Shown here: piece after piece, positions 1 to 4,959 of the stretch
Position numbering within the stretch: position 1 is the stretch's first letter
Layout of the letters: every line of letters begins with the position of its first letter
NCBI GenBank assembly: GCA_946184595.1
Contig: CAMHFM010000060.1
Coordinates: forward strand, 1 to 5,499
Reading direction: 5' to 3'
Origin: an uncultured Azospirillum sp.
Lineage (GTDB): Bacteria > Pseudomonadota > Alphaproteobacteria > RF32 > CAG-239
DNA length: 5,499 bases
The notes under the pieces: generated by a model
Databases searched by the model: none
The model's input: the letters and a program-made list of their open reading frames with translations, nothing else
What the model was told of the DNA's origin: nothing
Made by a program: the position numbers and the translations under genes

Positions 1-327
1 ATACCCCAACCCTGCATGAACAACCATCGTTTTAGCATCAAACAAATCTGCCGCTTTTTGAGATAAAGACACTAACTTTCTATTTTGTTCCTCTAAATCT
101 TTATTTCCGGGATCAAAACCCATACCATCGTGAGGCGCATGAATTCTTACCTCAACATCGCCAATCTGTTTCTTGATTATTCTTAAATCATCCATAGTAG
201 AATCAGGCATAACCATAAGCTCAATAAATGCATCTGATACAGAAGATGAAAATTCAGCACATTCTTTTATTAAATCAGGGGCGTTTTTTAAACTGTCACT
301 ATATAATTTAAAACCAAATTTTCTCAT
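1..327 (-). CDS. Sugar phosphate isomerase/epimerase-like TIM-barrel protein, N-terminal fragment
   Basis: The open frame starts at an ATG at 327 and stays open for 109 codons to the window edge, so the C-terminal part is missing. The visible part alternates short hydrophobic strands with charged helices: FGFKLYS near residues 4-10, AFIELMVM at 33-40, VEVRIHAPHDG at 58-68 and TMVVHAGLGY at 100-109. Strands ending in IHAP and VVHAG are typical of the xylose isomerase-like / AP endonuclease 2 TIM-barrel superfamily, where such His residues often help bind a metal. The substrate cannot be told from this fragment. A GGGA ribosome-binding site lies about 8 bases before the ATG. An inverted repeat at 353-375 sits where a regulator could act. 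The family call is from motif recognition only; the fold is fairly likely, the exact enzyme unknown. Confidence 0.7.
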   Translation of the reverse strand, partial: MRKFGFKLYSDSLKNAPDLIKECAEFSSSVSDAFIELMVMPDSTMDDLRIIKKQIGDVEVRIHAPHDGMGFDPGNKDLEEQNRKLVSLSQKAADLFDAKTMVVHAGLGY

Positions 328-352
328 ATTTATTTCCCGAATAACAAAACCG

Positions 353-375
353 TTCGATACCGAAAAAATATCGAA
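353..375. promoter_or_regulatory. Inverted repeat upstream of the isomerase-like gene, operator candidate
   Basis: Two perfect 7-base arms, TTCGATA (353-359) and TATCGAA (369-375), flank a 9-base spacer containing six A residues. The repeat lies 26-48 bases before the start codon at 327. That position fits an operator or a 5' leader hairpin for the minus-strand gene. No -10/-35 pair around it is convincing. The arms are short enough that chance cannot be excluded. Confidence 0.35.
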
Positions 376-495
376 TAAATTTTAATATTATCTTAAACTT
401 TGAAACATAATTGACTGCACAAATTTACCTTTTCGCCCTTGTTTTTTTTTTCAAAACATTAGCCATTATCCACCCGTCTTTGGTCAGTAATCAAA

Positions 496-535
496 CAGCT
501 TTCTCGCTGGTTCGAGCCCTCAGCTCTCGCTGTTC
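496..535. repeat. Paired repeat unit downstream of tRNA-Pro
   Basis: Two imperfect direct copies lie head to tail on the plus strand: CAGCTTTCTCGCTGGTTC (496-513) and CAGCTCTCGCTGTTC (521-535), separated by GAGCCCT. The first copy also contains TCGCTGGTTCGAG (504-516), which is the exact reverse complement of 593-605 in the T-arm of the neighbouring tRNA gene. The segment lies just past the tRNA terminator and outside any supported gene. It could be a tRNA-derived remnant or a dispersed repeat; one window cannot decide. Confidence 0.45.
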
Positions 536-538
536 AAC

Positions 539-568
539 AAAAAAAATCCCGCCACAAGGGCAGGATTT
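539..568 (-). terminator. Rho-independent terminator of tRNA-Pro
   Basis: Read on the minus strand, AAATCCTGCC and GGCGGGATTT form a 10-bp stem (one G-T pair) with the 5-base loop CTTGT, followed directly by a run of further T residues. It begins 8 bases beyond the encoded CCA of the tRNA gene, so it ends that transcript. Confidence 0.88.
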
Positions 569-575
569 GTTTTGT

Positions 576-652
576 TGGTCGGAGTGACTGGACTCGAACC
601 AGCGACCTCTACGTCCCGAACGTAGCGTTCTACCAGGCTGAACTACACTCCG
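576..652 (-). tRNA. tRNA-Pro (anticodon CGG)
   Basis: This is a complete 77-base tRNA gene with an encoded CCA end (576-578). The acceptor stem CGGAGTG/CACTCCG pairs over all 7 bp, and the discriminator base is A. The D-arm contains AGCCTGGTA, the anticodon stem is CTACG/CGTAG, and the loop TTCGGGA places CGG at positions 34-36, which reads the proline codon CCG. The T-arm is GCTGG-TTCGAGT-CCAGT with one G-T pair. It has its own promoter upstream and a hairpin terminator downstream, so it is a single-gene unit. In this AT-rich genome CCG should be a less used codon. Confidence 0.96.
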
Positions 653-666
653 ATTTGCGAGTCGTA

Positions 667-694
667 TTAATACCACACTCAAAAAAATATGCAA
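667..694 (-). promoter_or_regulatory. Promoter of tRNA-Pro
   Basis: On the minus strand the -35 element TTGCAT (694-689) and the -10 element TATTAA (672-667) are 16 bases apart, with an extended -10 TGG directly before the -10. Transcription would begin near 660, leaving a leader of about 8 bases before the tRNA 5' end at 652. Confidence 0.65.
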
Positions 695-795
695 GACTTT
701 TTATTTTTAATTAATACTTGACTCGATTCTAAAAAATTTTATTGTTGTTTTTCAGGTGTTTATAAAAAAATATAAAAAATGTTTTAAACAAAAAA

Positions 796-823
796 TTGAC
801 AAATTTATTTTTTGTGGTACATT
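796..823 (+). promoter_or_regulatory. Promoter of the lipoprotein gene
   Basis: A perfect consensus -35 TTGACA (796-801) is followed after 16 bases by TACATT (818-823), preceded by the extended -10 bases TGG. Transcription should begin near 830, giving a 5' leader of about 50 bases. This also argues against translation from the upstream ATG at 756, which lies before the promoter. The strong -35 suggests vegetative, fairly high expression. Confidence 0.7.
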
Positions 824-878
824 ATATCCAACCTTCGGGAAAATTTTTTATTTAACAAATTTATTTGGAGTTGAAAAA

Positions 879-1403
879 ATGAAAAAATATTTAGTTTTAG
901 CTACGATGTTTTTTGTAAGCGCTTGCGCTCATGGTCCTATATTTGGAGATGAAGATTGCACTTATCACAACACTCCACGCAAAAACTATCGCGTAGAACA
1001 GACTCGTCCGCAACCACAGCCGGCTCCGGTTATCATTCAACAACCACAACCGTCTCCTTGCCAACAAGCTGTTGCTCCTGTCGTCGTTCACCAACCACAA
1101 CCTTGCAATGGTTGCCAACCGACAGTAAAAACGACTCGCGAACCTGTCGAAATCGTATATAAGAAAGTTACATATACAACAACTTATGAACCTAAAACAG
1201 TTTCTAACGTAACTTATGAACGTGAAGCTATTAAAAACGCTCAGGTTGAAGAAGTTGTCGTTCAGAAACCGATTGTTAAAGAAGTAGTTGTTCAAAAACC
1301 AGTCGTTAAAGAAATTGTTGTTGAACAACCAACTGTTTCTAAAGTGATTGAAACTCAGGTAACTCAAGAACCTGTAAAAATCTCTGTAGAAGAAGTTAAA
1401 TAA
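879..1403 (+). CDS. Pro/Gln/Val-rich lipoprotein of unknown function
   Basis: The protein has 174 residues. It starts with a lipoprotein signal: MKKYLVLATMFF, then VSAC with the lipidated cysteine at residue 16. The mature protein should therefore be membrane-anchored at the periplasmic side or outer membrane. Residues 43-81 are Pro/Gln-rich and include two related units (APVIIQQPQP at 49-58, APVVVHQPQP at 66-75). Cysteines lie at 27, 61, 76 and 79. Residues 88-116 are rich in Thr, Tyr and Val. Residues 125-154 hold three 10-residue repeats of the form EVVVQKPIVK. The start at 879 is chosen because GGAG (867-870) is well spaced and the signal peptide begins there; an ATG at 756 in the same frame lies before the promoter. 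I do not recognise a family. The composition suggests an extended envelope or wall-spanning protein, which is inference. A strong terminator follows. Confidence 0.88.
   Translation: MKKYLVLATMFFVSACAHGPIFGDEDCTYHNTPRKNYRVEQTRPQPQPAPVIIQQPQPSPCQQAVAPVVVHQPQPCNGCQPTVKTTREPVEIVYKKVTYTTTYEPKTVSNVTYEREAIKNAQVEEVVVQKPIVKEVVVQKPVVKEIVVEQPTVSKVIETQVTQEPVKISVEEVK
1251..1340 (+). repeat. Three 30-bp tandem repeats inside the lipoprotein gene
   Basis: Three in-frame 30-bp units (1251-1280, 1281-1310, 1311-1340) encode EVVVQKPIVK, EVVVQKPVVK and EIVVEQPTVS. The first two are closest; the third has drifted. Synonymous changes between units indicate that they are not a fresh duplication. Confidence 0.8.
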
Positions 1404-1427
1404 TTCTCCTCATCTCTAGAGAAACAC

Positions 1428-1460
1428 AACGAGTCGAACTCCCATTCGACTCGTTTTTTT
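1428..1460 (+). terminator. Rho-independent terminator of the lipoprotein gene
   Basis: AACGAGTCGAA (1428-1438) and TTCGACTCGTT (1445-1455) form a perfect 11-bp stem with the 6-base loop CTCCCA, followed by T residues to 1460. It lies 24 bases after the lipoprotein stop codon. Confidence 0.92.
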
Positions 1461-1463
1461 AAT

Positions 1464-1496
1464 AAAAAAGCCCCGCATTCTTTGTGGGGCTTTTTT
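1464..1496. terminator. Bidirectional terminator between convergent genes
   Basis: AAAAAAGCCCCGCA (1464-1477) pairs with TGTGGGGCTTTTTT (1483-1496) around a 5-base loop: 14 bp with one G-T pair. The A-run on one side and T-run on the other make it work in both directions. On the minus strand it lies 15 bases after the cold-shock gene stop and is its natural terminator. On the plus strand it backs up the lipoprotein terminator. Confidence 0.88.
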
Positions 1497-1511
1497 AGTC
1501 ACGACAAAAAA

Positions 1512-1718
1512 TTATAATAAAGAAATATGATTTGCTGCCGGGCGTCCTCGGTCATCAAACACATCAAAACTGACTTCTTGCCCATCCACCAAACGACGCA
1601 ATCCAGATTGTTGAACGGCCGTAACATGAACAAAAATATCCTTTGGTGTATTCGGTGCTTGAATAAAGCCATAACCTTTCTTTACATTAAACCATTTAAC
1701 AGTACCTTTTAACATCAT
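1512..1718 (-). CDS. Cold-shock domain protein (CspA family)
   Basis: This single-domain protein of about 68 residues covers one complete cold-shock domain, the usual CspA length. GTVKWFN opens the fold, RNP1 is KGYGFIQ (residues 14-20) and RNP2 is DIFVHV (27-32). These are the aromatic nucleic-acid-binding motifs that let such proteins bind single-stranded RNA or DNA and melt mRNA structure. The coding start is TTG-ATG-ATG (1721, 1718, 1715). AGGA at 1728-1725 is 6 bases from the ATG at 1718 and 9 from the one at 1715, so either may be used; TTG at 1721 is too close. The 148 bases upstream (1719-1866) hold no convincing -10/-35 pair. Long cold-responsive leaders occur in this family but cannot be shown here. 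The bidirectional hairpin at 1464-1496 ends the transcript. Confidence 0.95.
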   Translation of the reverse strand: MMLKGTVKWFNVKKGYGFIQAPNTPKDIFVHVTAVQQSGLRRLVDGQEVSFDVFDDRGRPAANHISLL

Positions 1719-1866
1719 CAATAATCCTTTAAAAAATTAAATTAATAAATTTTTGCCCGGCTAACTTTATAATTTAGTCAAGACGGCACTAAGTATAATG
1801 GCAATTTTATAAAAGAAAATAAGTTAAAATCAGCTATCGGTGTCATAAAAAATCGTACACTTACCG

Positions 1867-2304
1867 CTATACAAATTCATCAACATCCTCTATCACTTCA
1901 TTATTTTCATAAAAGTGCTTAAAATAAGGATTATTAACGCGTTCCTCTTTTGAACTTGAAATCTGCTGATTTGTCCCATAAATACCAACATTTTTATTTT
2001 GATAAGCCGGATCAGCATCCGTTTCATCATTATCTAAAAGAGGCGTTTGTTGACTGGATTGGGATAAATTTTGCGGTAAAGGAGAAGAAATAGCCTCATC
2101 GACCTCAAAAGTTTCTTCTTCAGAGGGCTCTCTATCAAAATATTGTTTATGTCCGGATTGTGCTTCGTCTTTAATCAAAACATTATTGCTTGTATCAATA
2201 GTTTCCACAAAAGACTGTCCACCCTGCGCAACCCCATAATTACGCGGAGCAGATGATCGATAAGACGTAGACGCCGATACTCTTCTGGTTGACGTAACAC
2301 TCAT
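1867..2304 (-). CDS. Acidic, low-complexity hypothetical protein (145 aa)
   Basis: I do not recognise this protein. It starts at an ATG at 2304 with GGGAG 7 bases upstream. The longer in-frame start at 2376 would lie before the promoter and is rejected. The first 25 residues are rich in Ser, Thr and Arg with no acidic residue. The middle (about 55-100) is rich in Glu, Asp, Ser and Gln. The C-terminus is strongly acidic (ENNEVIEDVDEFV). There is no cysteine, no signal peptide and no membrane segment, so it is probably cytoplasmic and largely disordered. It lies downstream of fliO-fliP on the same strand but has its own promoter, and a palindromic element separates the two. A flagellar role is possible from position alone and is not shown. 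That it is a real gene is supported by the start signals and by a frame open through its whole length. Confidence 0.72.
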   Translation of the reverse strand: MSVTSTRRVSASTSYRSSAPRNYGVAQGGQSFVETIDTSNNVLIKDEAQSGHKQYFDREPSEEETFEVDEAISSPLPQNLSQSSQQTPLLDNDETDADPAYQNKNVGIYGTNQQISSSKEERVNNPYFKHFYENNEVIEDVDEFV

Positions 2305-2329
2305 GGCTATTCTCCCATTTATTATATTT

Positions 2330-2358
2330 AATATAAAATAATAAATAGAATAATTCAA
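2330..2358 (-). promoter_or_regulatory. Promoter of the 145-aa hypothetical gene
   Basis: On the minus strand TTGAAT (2358-2353) and TATATT (2335-2330) are separated by 17 bases. Transcription would start near 2323, about 19 bases before the ATG at 2304, leaving room for the GGGAG site. The surrounding sequence is very AT-rich, so some chance matching must be allowed for. Confidence 0.55.
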
Positions 2359-2402
2359 TAAAAAGCGTATTTTCAAAAAGATAGCTGATTAAAAATAAGT
2401 AT

Positions 2403-2436
2403 TTTTTGAAAAATCTGCACTGGTTTTCAATTTAGC
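2403..2436 (+). repeat. Half-copy of the palindromic element (direct repeat of 2525-2558)
   Basis: These 34 bases match 2525-2558 with a single difference (G at 2422 against A at 2544), in the same orientation. The repeat includes AAAAATCTGCACT and GTTTTCAATTTAGC. It duplicates most of the right arm of the palindrome at 2441-2568, so the spacer between fliP and the 145-aa gene holds one full element plus an extra half. Confidence 0.85.
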
Positions 2437-2440
2437 CAAC

Positions 2441-2568
2441 TAAAAAATGTGATAAATTAGAAAAATAGTAAGATTCTGAGAAAATTGCGAAGCGGAGTGT
2501 ACATAAAGGTACATGACCGAGCAATTTTTGAAAAATCTGCACTAGTTTTCAATTTAGCACATTTTTTA
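2441..2568. repeat. 128-bp imperfect palindrome abutting the fliP stop codon
   Basis: The ends TAAAAAATGTG (2441-2451) and CACATTTTTTA (2558-2568) are perfect 11-bp inverted arms. Moving inward, TAAATT (2453-2458) pairs with AATTTA (2551-2556), and GAAAA (2460-2464) with TTTTC (2546-2550). After a poorly paired stretch, AAAATTGC (2481-2488) pairs with GCAATTTT (2521-2528), CGG (2493-2495) with CCG (2517-2519), and TGTAC (2498-2502) with GTACA (2509-2513) around the loop ATAAAG. The outer right arm ends inside the fliP stop codon (2566-2568). No coding frame is present. It resembles a REP- or MITE-like dispersed element. In RNA it would form a long hairpin at the 3' end of the fliOP transcript and could serve as terminator or stabiliser. 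Confidence 0.8.
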
Positions 2569-3306
2569 CTTAAAGGATTGAACAAGCGACCCTGCTAACA
2601 CATACCACCCATCAATTAAAACAAAAAAGATAACCTTAAACGGCAAAGCTAAAACCGAAGGCGGTAGCATCATCATACCCATAGACATAAGAACAGAAGC
2701 AATTACCATATCAATAATCAAAAAAGGAACAAAAATCAAAAAACCTATTTCAAAGGCTCTGCGTAATTCGCTAATCATAAATGCAGGAATAGCTATTTTC
2801 AAAGGAACATCTTTAACTTCCTCTGCCGGTTTTTCTTTTGCTAAATCCGTAAATAAAAGCAAATCTTTTTCTCTGGTATTTCTCACCATAAATTCTTTTA
2901 GTGGAAGTGATGCTTTTTCTAACCCATCCATAACCTCTATTTTCTCATCAAACATAGGTTTAATACCTTGTTCCCAAGACTGCTCAAAAGTTGGTGCCAT
3001 AATAAACAGAGTCAAAAACAATGCTAATGAAATTAAAACCGTATTAGGCGGTGTAGAGTTTGTAGCTAAGGCACTGCGCGTAATAGAAAACACAACCACC
3101 AAACGTGTAAAAGATGTCATCATGACCAAAATACTTGGTGCAATCGATAAAACTGTTATAAGTAAAATAACATTAAAAATTCGAGCCGTTGCCGAACCAC
3201 TTGATGCTGCCTCATCCATACTTAAAGAAACGGTTTGTGCTGCTGCCGGATAAACAATACCTAAAAAGCACAAAAACAATATAAAAATAAAAATCTTTTT
3301 AGGCAT
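2566..3306 (-). CDS. fliP: Flagellar type III export gate protein FliP
   Basis: FliP is an inner-membrane protein that forms, with FliQ and FliR, the core export gate of the flagellar type III secretion apparatus. The 246 residues match the usual full length. A cleavable signal peptide is visible (residues 1-23, ending PAAAQ). The family's first conserved block follows at about 47-105: LSIAPSILVMMTSFTR, then TPPNTVLISLALFLT and MAP. A variable periplasmic part spans about 106-170. The second conserved block includes AFMISELRRAFEIGF and DMVIASVLMSMGMMMLPP (199-216), ending with membrane segments to LIDGWYVL. The ATG at 3306 overlaps the end of fliO by 8 bases in another frame, implying translational coupling; a GGAAA site lies inside fliO. 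The genes fliQ, fliR and flhB are not in the window. Confidence 0.98.
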   Translation of the reverse strand: MPKKIFIFILFLCFLGIVYPAAAQTVSLSMDEAASSGSATARIFNVILLITVLSIAPSILVMMTSFTRLVVVFSITRSALATNSTPPNTVLISLALFLTLFIMAPTFEQSWEQGIKPMFDEKIEVMDGLEKASLPLKEFMVRNTREKDLLLFTDLAKEKPAEEVKDVPLKIAIPAFMISELRRAFEIGFLIFVPFLIIDMVIASVLMSMGMMMLPPSVLALPFKVIFFVLIDGWYVLAGSLVQSFK

Positions 3307-3583
3307 TTTTCTGTATTTCCTTTACATTTAAAACCAAATTTTGTGACGCACCGAGTAAAACCAAATATTCTTTATCATCACAACGAATCAATGCTAAAGT
3401 ATTTCTCGTATCTAAACGTTTAGATTCAATAACGGAAAGTTTTGTTTCCTCATTTAATTTTTTAAAAAAAGGAACCTTACACCCTTTTTGCTCGCACCAT
3501 TTCATTCCCCAAAAAACAACCAAGACTAACCCTAAAACAAAGAGCAGTGCTAAAAAGGCTTGCAAAAACAACATCAAATCCAT
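3299..3583 (-). CDS. fliO: Flagellar biosynthesis protein FliO
   Basis: This is a small single-pass membrane protein of 94 residues. A hydrophobic segment at about 5-26 is followed by a basic and cysteine-containing stretch (MKWCEQKGCK). The cytoplasmic domain carries the FliO-style pattern LSVIESKRLDTRNTLALIRC and then KEYLVLLG. FliO assists assembly of the FliP ring in the export gate. Being directly upstream of and overlapping fliP supports the call strongly, since sequence conservation in this family is low. The ATG at 3583 has AAGGGG 6 bases upstream; the Met at residue 4 is a less likely start. A possible promoter in the divergent gap is TTGATA (3658-3653) with TAGTTT (3635-3630), which is weak. 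No flagellar sigma-54-type motif is visible. Confidence 0.9.
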   Translation of the reverse strand: MDLMLFLQAFLALLFVLGLVLVVFWGMKWCEQKGCKVPFFKKLNEETKLSVIESKRLDTRNTLALIRCDDKEYLVLLGASQNLVLNVKEIQKNA

Positions 3584-3640
3584 AAAGGGCCCCTTAATAT
3601 AAAAAAATGGATATAATTATCACACCTCAAAACTAGCAGA

Positions 3641-3669
3641 TTGTAATTTAATTATCAATATGCTATCCA
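3641..3669 (+). promoter_or_regulatory. Candidate promoter of the dciA-dsbA-atp series
   Basis: TTGTAA (3641-3646) and TATCCA (3664-3669) are 17 bases apart, and TGC directly before the -10 gives an extended form. The predicted transcription start falls at or next to the ATG at 3676, so the transcript could have almost no leader. The promoter lies in the 92-base gap shared with fliO. Confidence 0.4.
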
Positions 3670-3675
3670 TAGAGT

Positions 3676-4218
3676 ATGAACAACAAAGATGAATTTGAAA
3701 ATAGAAAAACAAAAGATTTGCAGTCTTTAGCGCAGACTTTACTGCCTTTGGCTCAAGATCTTTTGGGTAAAAACGGCTTTGTAGAAACCGATATTTTAAC
3801 AAATTGGGATGAAATTATCGGTGGACAATTAGCCGATTTCAGCTTTCCTCAAAAAATTGTTTTTCAGAAAAATAAAAAAAATGACGGCTGTTTACATTTG
3901 ACTGTCCCATCCGGAGCTTTTGCTGTTGAAATACAACATCGAGAGAAATACATACTAGAAAAAATTAACCGTTACTTTGGATACAACGCCGTATCTTCAT
4001 TAAAAATTATCCAAAATAATGACTTAGACATTGAAGATTATCGCCACATAAAAACAAAAAACAAACAATTACCTCCTTTATCTGAAGAACAAAAAGAAAC
4101 AATAAAAAATATCACAAATGAAATAAATAATGAAAATCTAAAAGAAATTTTAATAAAATTAGGTCATAGTATACTCACAGATAACCATAATTCAGAGAAG
4201 AAAAAAGATGAAATTTGA
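3676..4218 (+). CDS. DciA-like protein (DUF721)
   Basis: The protein has 180 residues with a DUF721/DciA-like domain. An N-terminal helical part (about 14-31) precedes the conserved W44 in LTNWDEIIGG, then LADFSFPQKIVF. The KH-like core carries GCLHLTVPSGAFAVEIQHRE (71-90) and YILEKINRYFGYNAVSSLKI, where the family usually has a short strand and a helix that touch nucleic acid. A Lys/Asn-rich linker leads to a C-terminal helix LKEILIKLGHSIL. DciA is the ancestral loader that brings the replicative helicase DnaB to DNA in bacteria lacking DnaC/DnaI. Whether this paralogue does so is inference. Only a weak AGAG precedes the ATG at 3676. The stop overlaps the next gene by 11 bases, indicating one operon. 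In alphaproteobacteria this gene commonly sits beside a DsbA-type gene, as here. Confidence 0.85.
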   Translation: MNNKDEFENRKTKDLQSLAQTLLPLAQDLLGKNGFVETDILTNWDEIIGGQLADFSFPQKIVFQKNKKNDGCLHLTVPSGAFAVEIQHREKYILEKINRYFGYNAVSSLKIIQNNDLDIEDYRHIKTKNKQLPPLSEEQKETIKNITNEINNENLKEILIKLGHSILTDNHNSEKKKDEI

Positions 4219-4939
4219 AAATATAATAAAGAATATCAGTAGGATAGCCGCAGCCCTCATCCTTTACTTTTTATGTGCAGGCTTTTATCTCGGACAAAAA
4301 GGTTTTGTTATGCAACCGGATGGAAATATTGTCTTAGTCAAAGAAGCTAATGCCGCCGTTGATATTAATACAATGGCTGAGCCTGTTGATAAGAATATTG
4401 CGCTATCTTTACCTGATGGTCCGATTCTGGGAAATGCTAATGCCCCTATTACAGTTTATGAATTCTCTTCATTAAACTGCAGCCATTGTTCAACATTTCA
4501 CCTGTCAATTCTGCCTTTACTCAAAAAAGAATTTGTTGACACCGGTAATGTCAAATTCATCTTTACAAATTTTCCTCTAGATCGAAAAGCAATGAAAGCC
4601 GCAATGCTTACAGAATGCGTCCCTGAAAGCAATTACGGTAATTTCATTACCACATTATTCAAAAAACAACGTGAATGGATGTTGTCTCGTAACCCAGAAC
4701 AGGTTTTAATTCGTTATGCTATGTTAAATGGCTTAACCGAAAGTCAGGCCAAAAACTGCTTAACCAATGATGCGTTAGCTAAAGATTTATTGGAAATTCG
4801 CCAACAAGGTCTGGATCGTTTAAATATAAAAGGAACACCTGCATTTTTAGTTGTTCAAAACGGACAAAGAGAAATGCTTTACGGAGCTCCGGATTACAAT
4901 ACCTTTAAAGCGTACCTGCAATCTAAAATAATTCACTAG
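4208..4939 (+). CDS. Membrane-anchored DsbA-family thiol-disulfide oxidoreductase
   Basis: The protein has 243 residues. A hydrophobic N-terminal segment (about 11-29) acts as a signal anchor or signal peptide; a cleavage-like ANAA occurs at 47-50. The thioredoxin-fold domain begins near residue 73. GNANAPITVYEFSSLNC leads into the active site C91-S-H-C94, then an inserted helical domain, and the cis-proline loop KGTPAFLV with T210-P211. This layout is that of DsbA-like periplasmic oxidoreductases, which form or reshuffle disulfides in exported proteins. Two more cysteines, C137 and C184, lie in the helical insert and could form a second, structural disulfide, as known in some alphaproteobacterial DsbA proteins. 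The start overlaps the upstream gene by 11 bases; atpI begins 20 bases after the stop. No DsbB partner is in the window. Oxidase versus isomerase function cannot be settled from the motif. Confidence 0.92.
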   Translation: MKFENIIKNISRIAAALILYFLCAGFYLGQKGFVMQPDGNIVLVKEANAAVDINTMAEPVDKNIALSLPDGPILGNANAPITVYEFSSLNCSHCSTFHLSILPLLKKEFVDTGNVKFIFTNFPLDRKAMKAAMLTECVPESNYGNFITTLFKKQREWMLSRNPEQVLIRYAMLNGLTESQAKNCLTNDALAKDLLEIRQQGLDRLNIKGTPAFLVVQNGQREMLYGAPDYNTFKAYLQSKIIH

Positions 4940-4959
4940 CCTATTAAAAGAGTAGCCTT

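Noticed and set aside
425..466. Tiny minus-strand frame encoding MANVLKKKTRAKR
   Set aside because: It has only 13 codons and no good ribosome-binding site, and it runs through a 10-base homopolymer. The basic composition comes from the A-run. It could be a leader peptide, but nothing supports this.
491..694. 67-residue minus-strand open frame across the tRNA gene
   Set aside because: It reads through tRNA-Pro, its terminator and the repeat downstream. Its apparent protein is the translation of structured RNA sequence.
756..878. Longer N-terminus for the lipoprotein from the ATG at 756
   Set aside because: It would place 41 residues before a perfect lipoprotein signal and would start upstream of the TTGACA promoter.
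897..1367. 156-residue minus-strand open frame rich in Asn, Phe and Leu
   Set aside because: It is the reverse strand of the lipoprotein gene. Its repetitive composition simply mirrors the Val/Lys/Gln-coding repeats, and it has no start signals.
1867..1935. Similarity of the 145-aa protein's Ser/Arg head to intermediate-filament head domains
   Set aside because: The resemblance rests only on Ser/Thr/Arg-rich composition. No coiled-coil rod follows, so it is not evidence of relatedness.
1828..2390. 11-bp inverted repeats (1828-1838 and 2380-2390) flanking the 145-aa gene
   Set aside because: They look like the ends of a small mobile unit, but a few 11-base inverted matches are expected by chance in 5.5 kb. 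There is no target duplication and no transposase.
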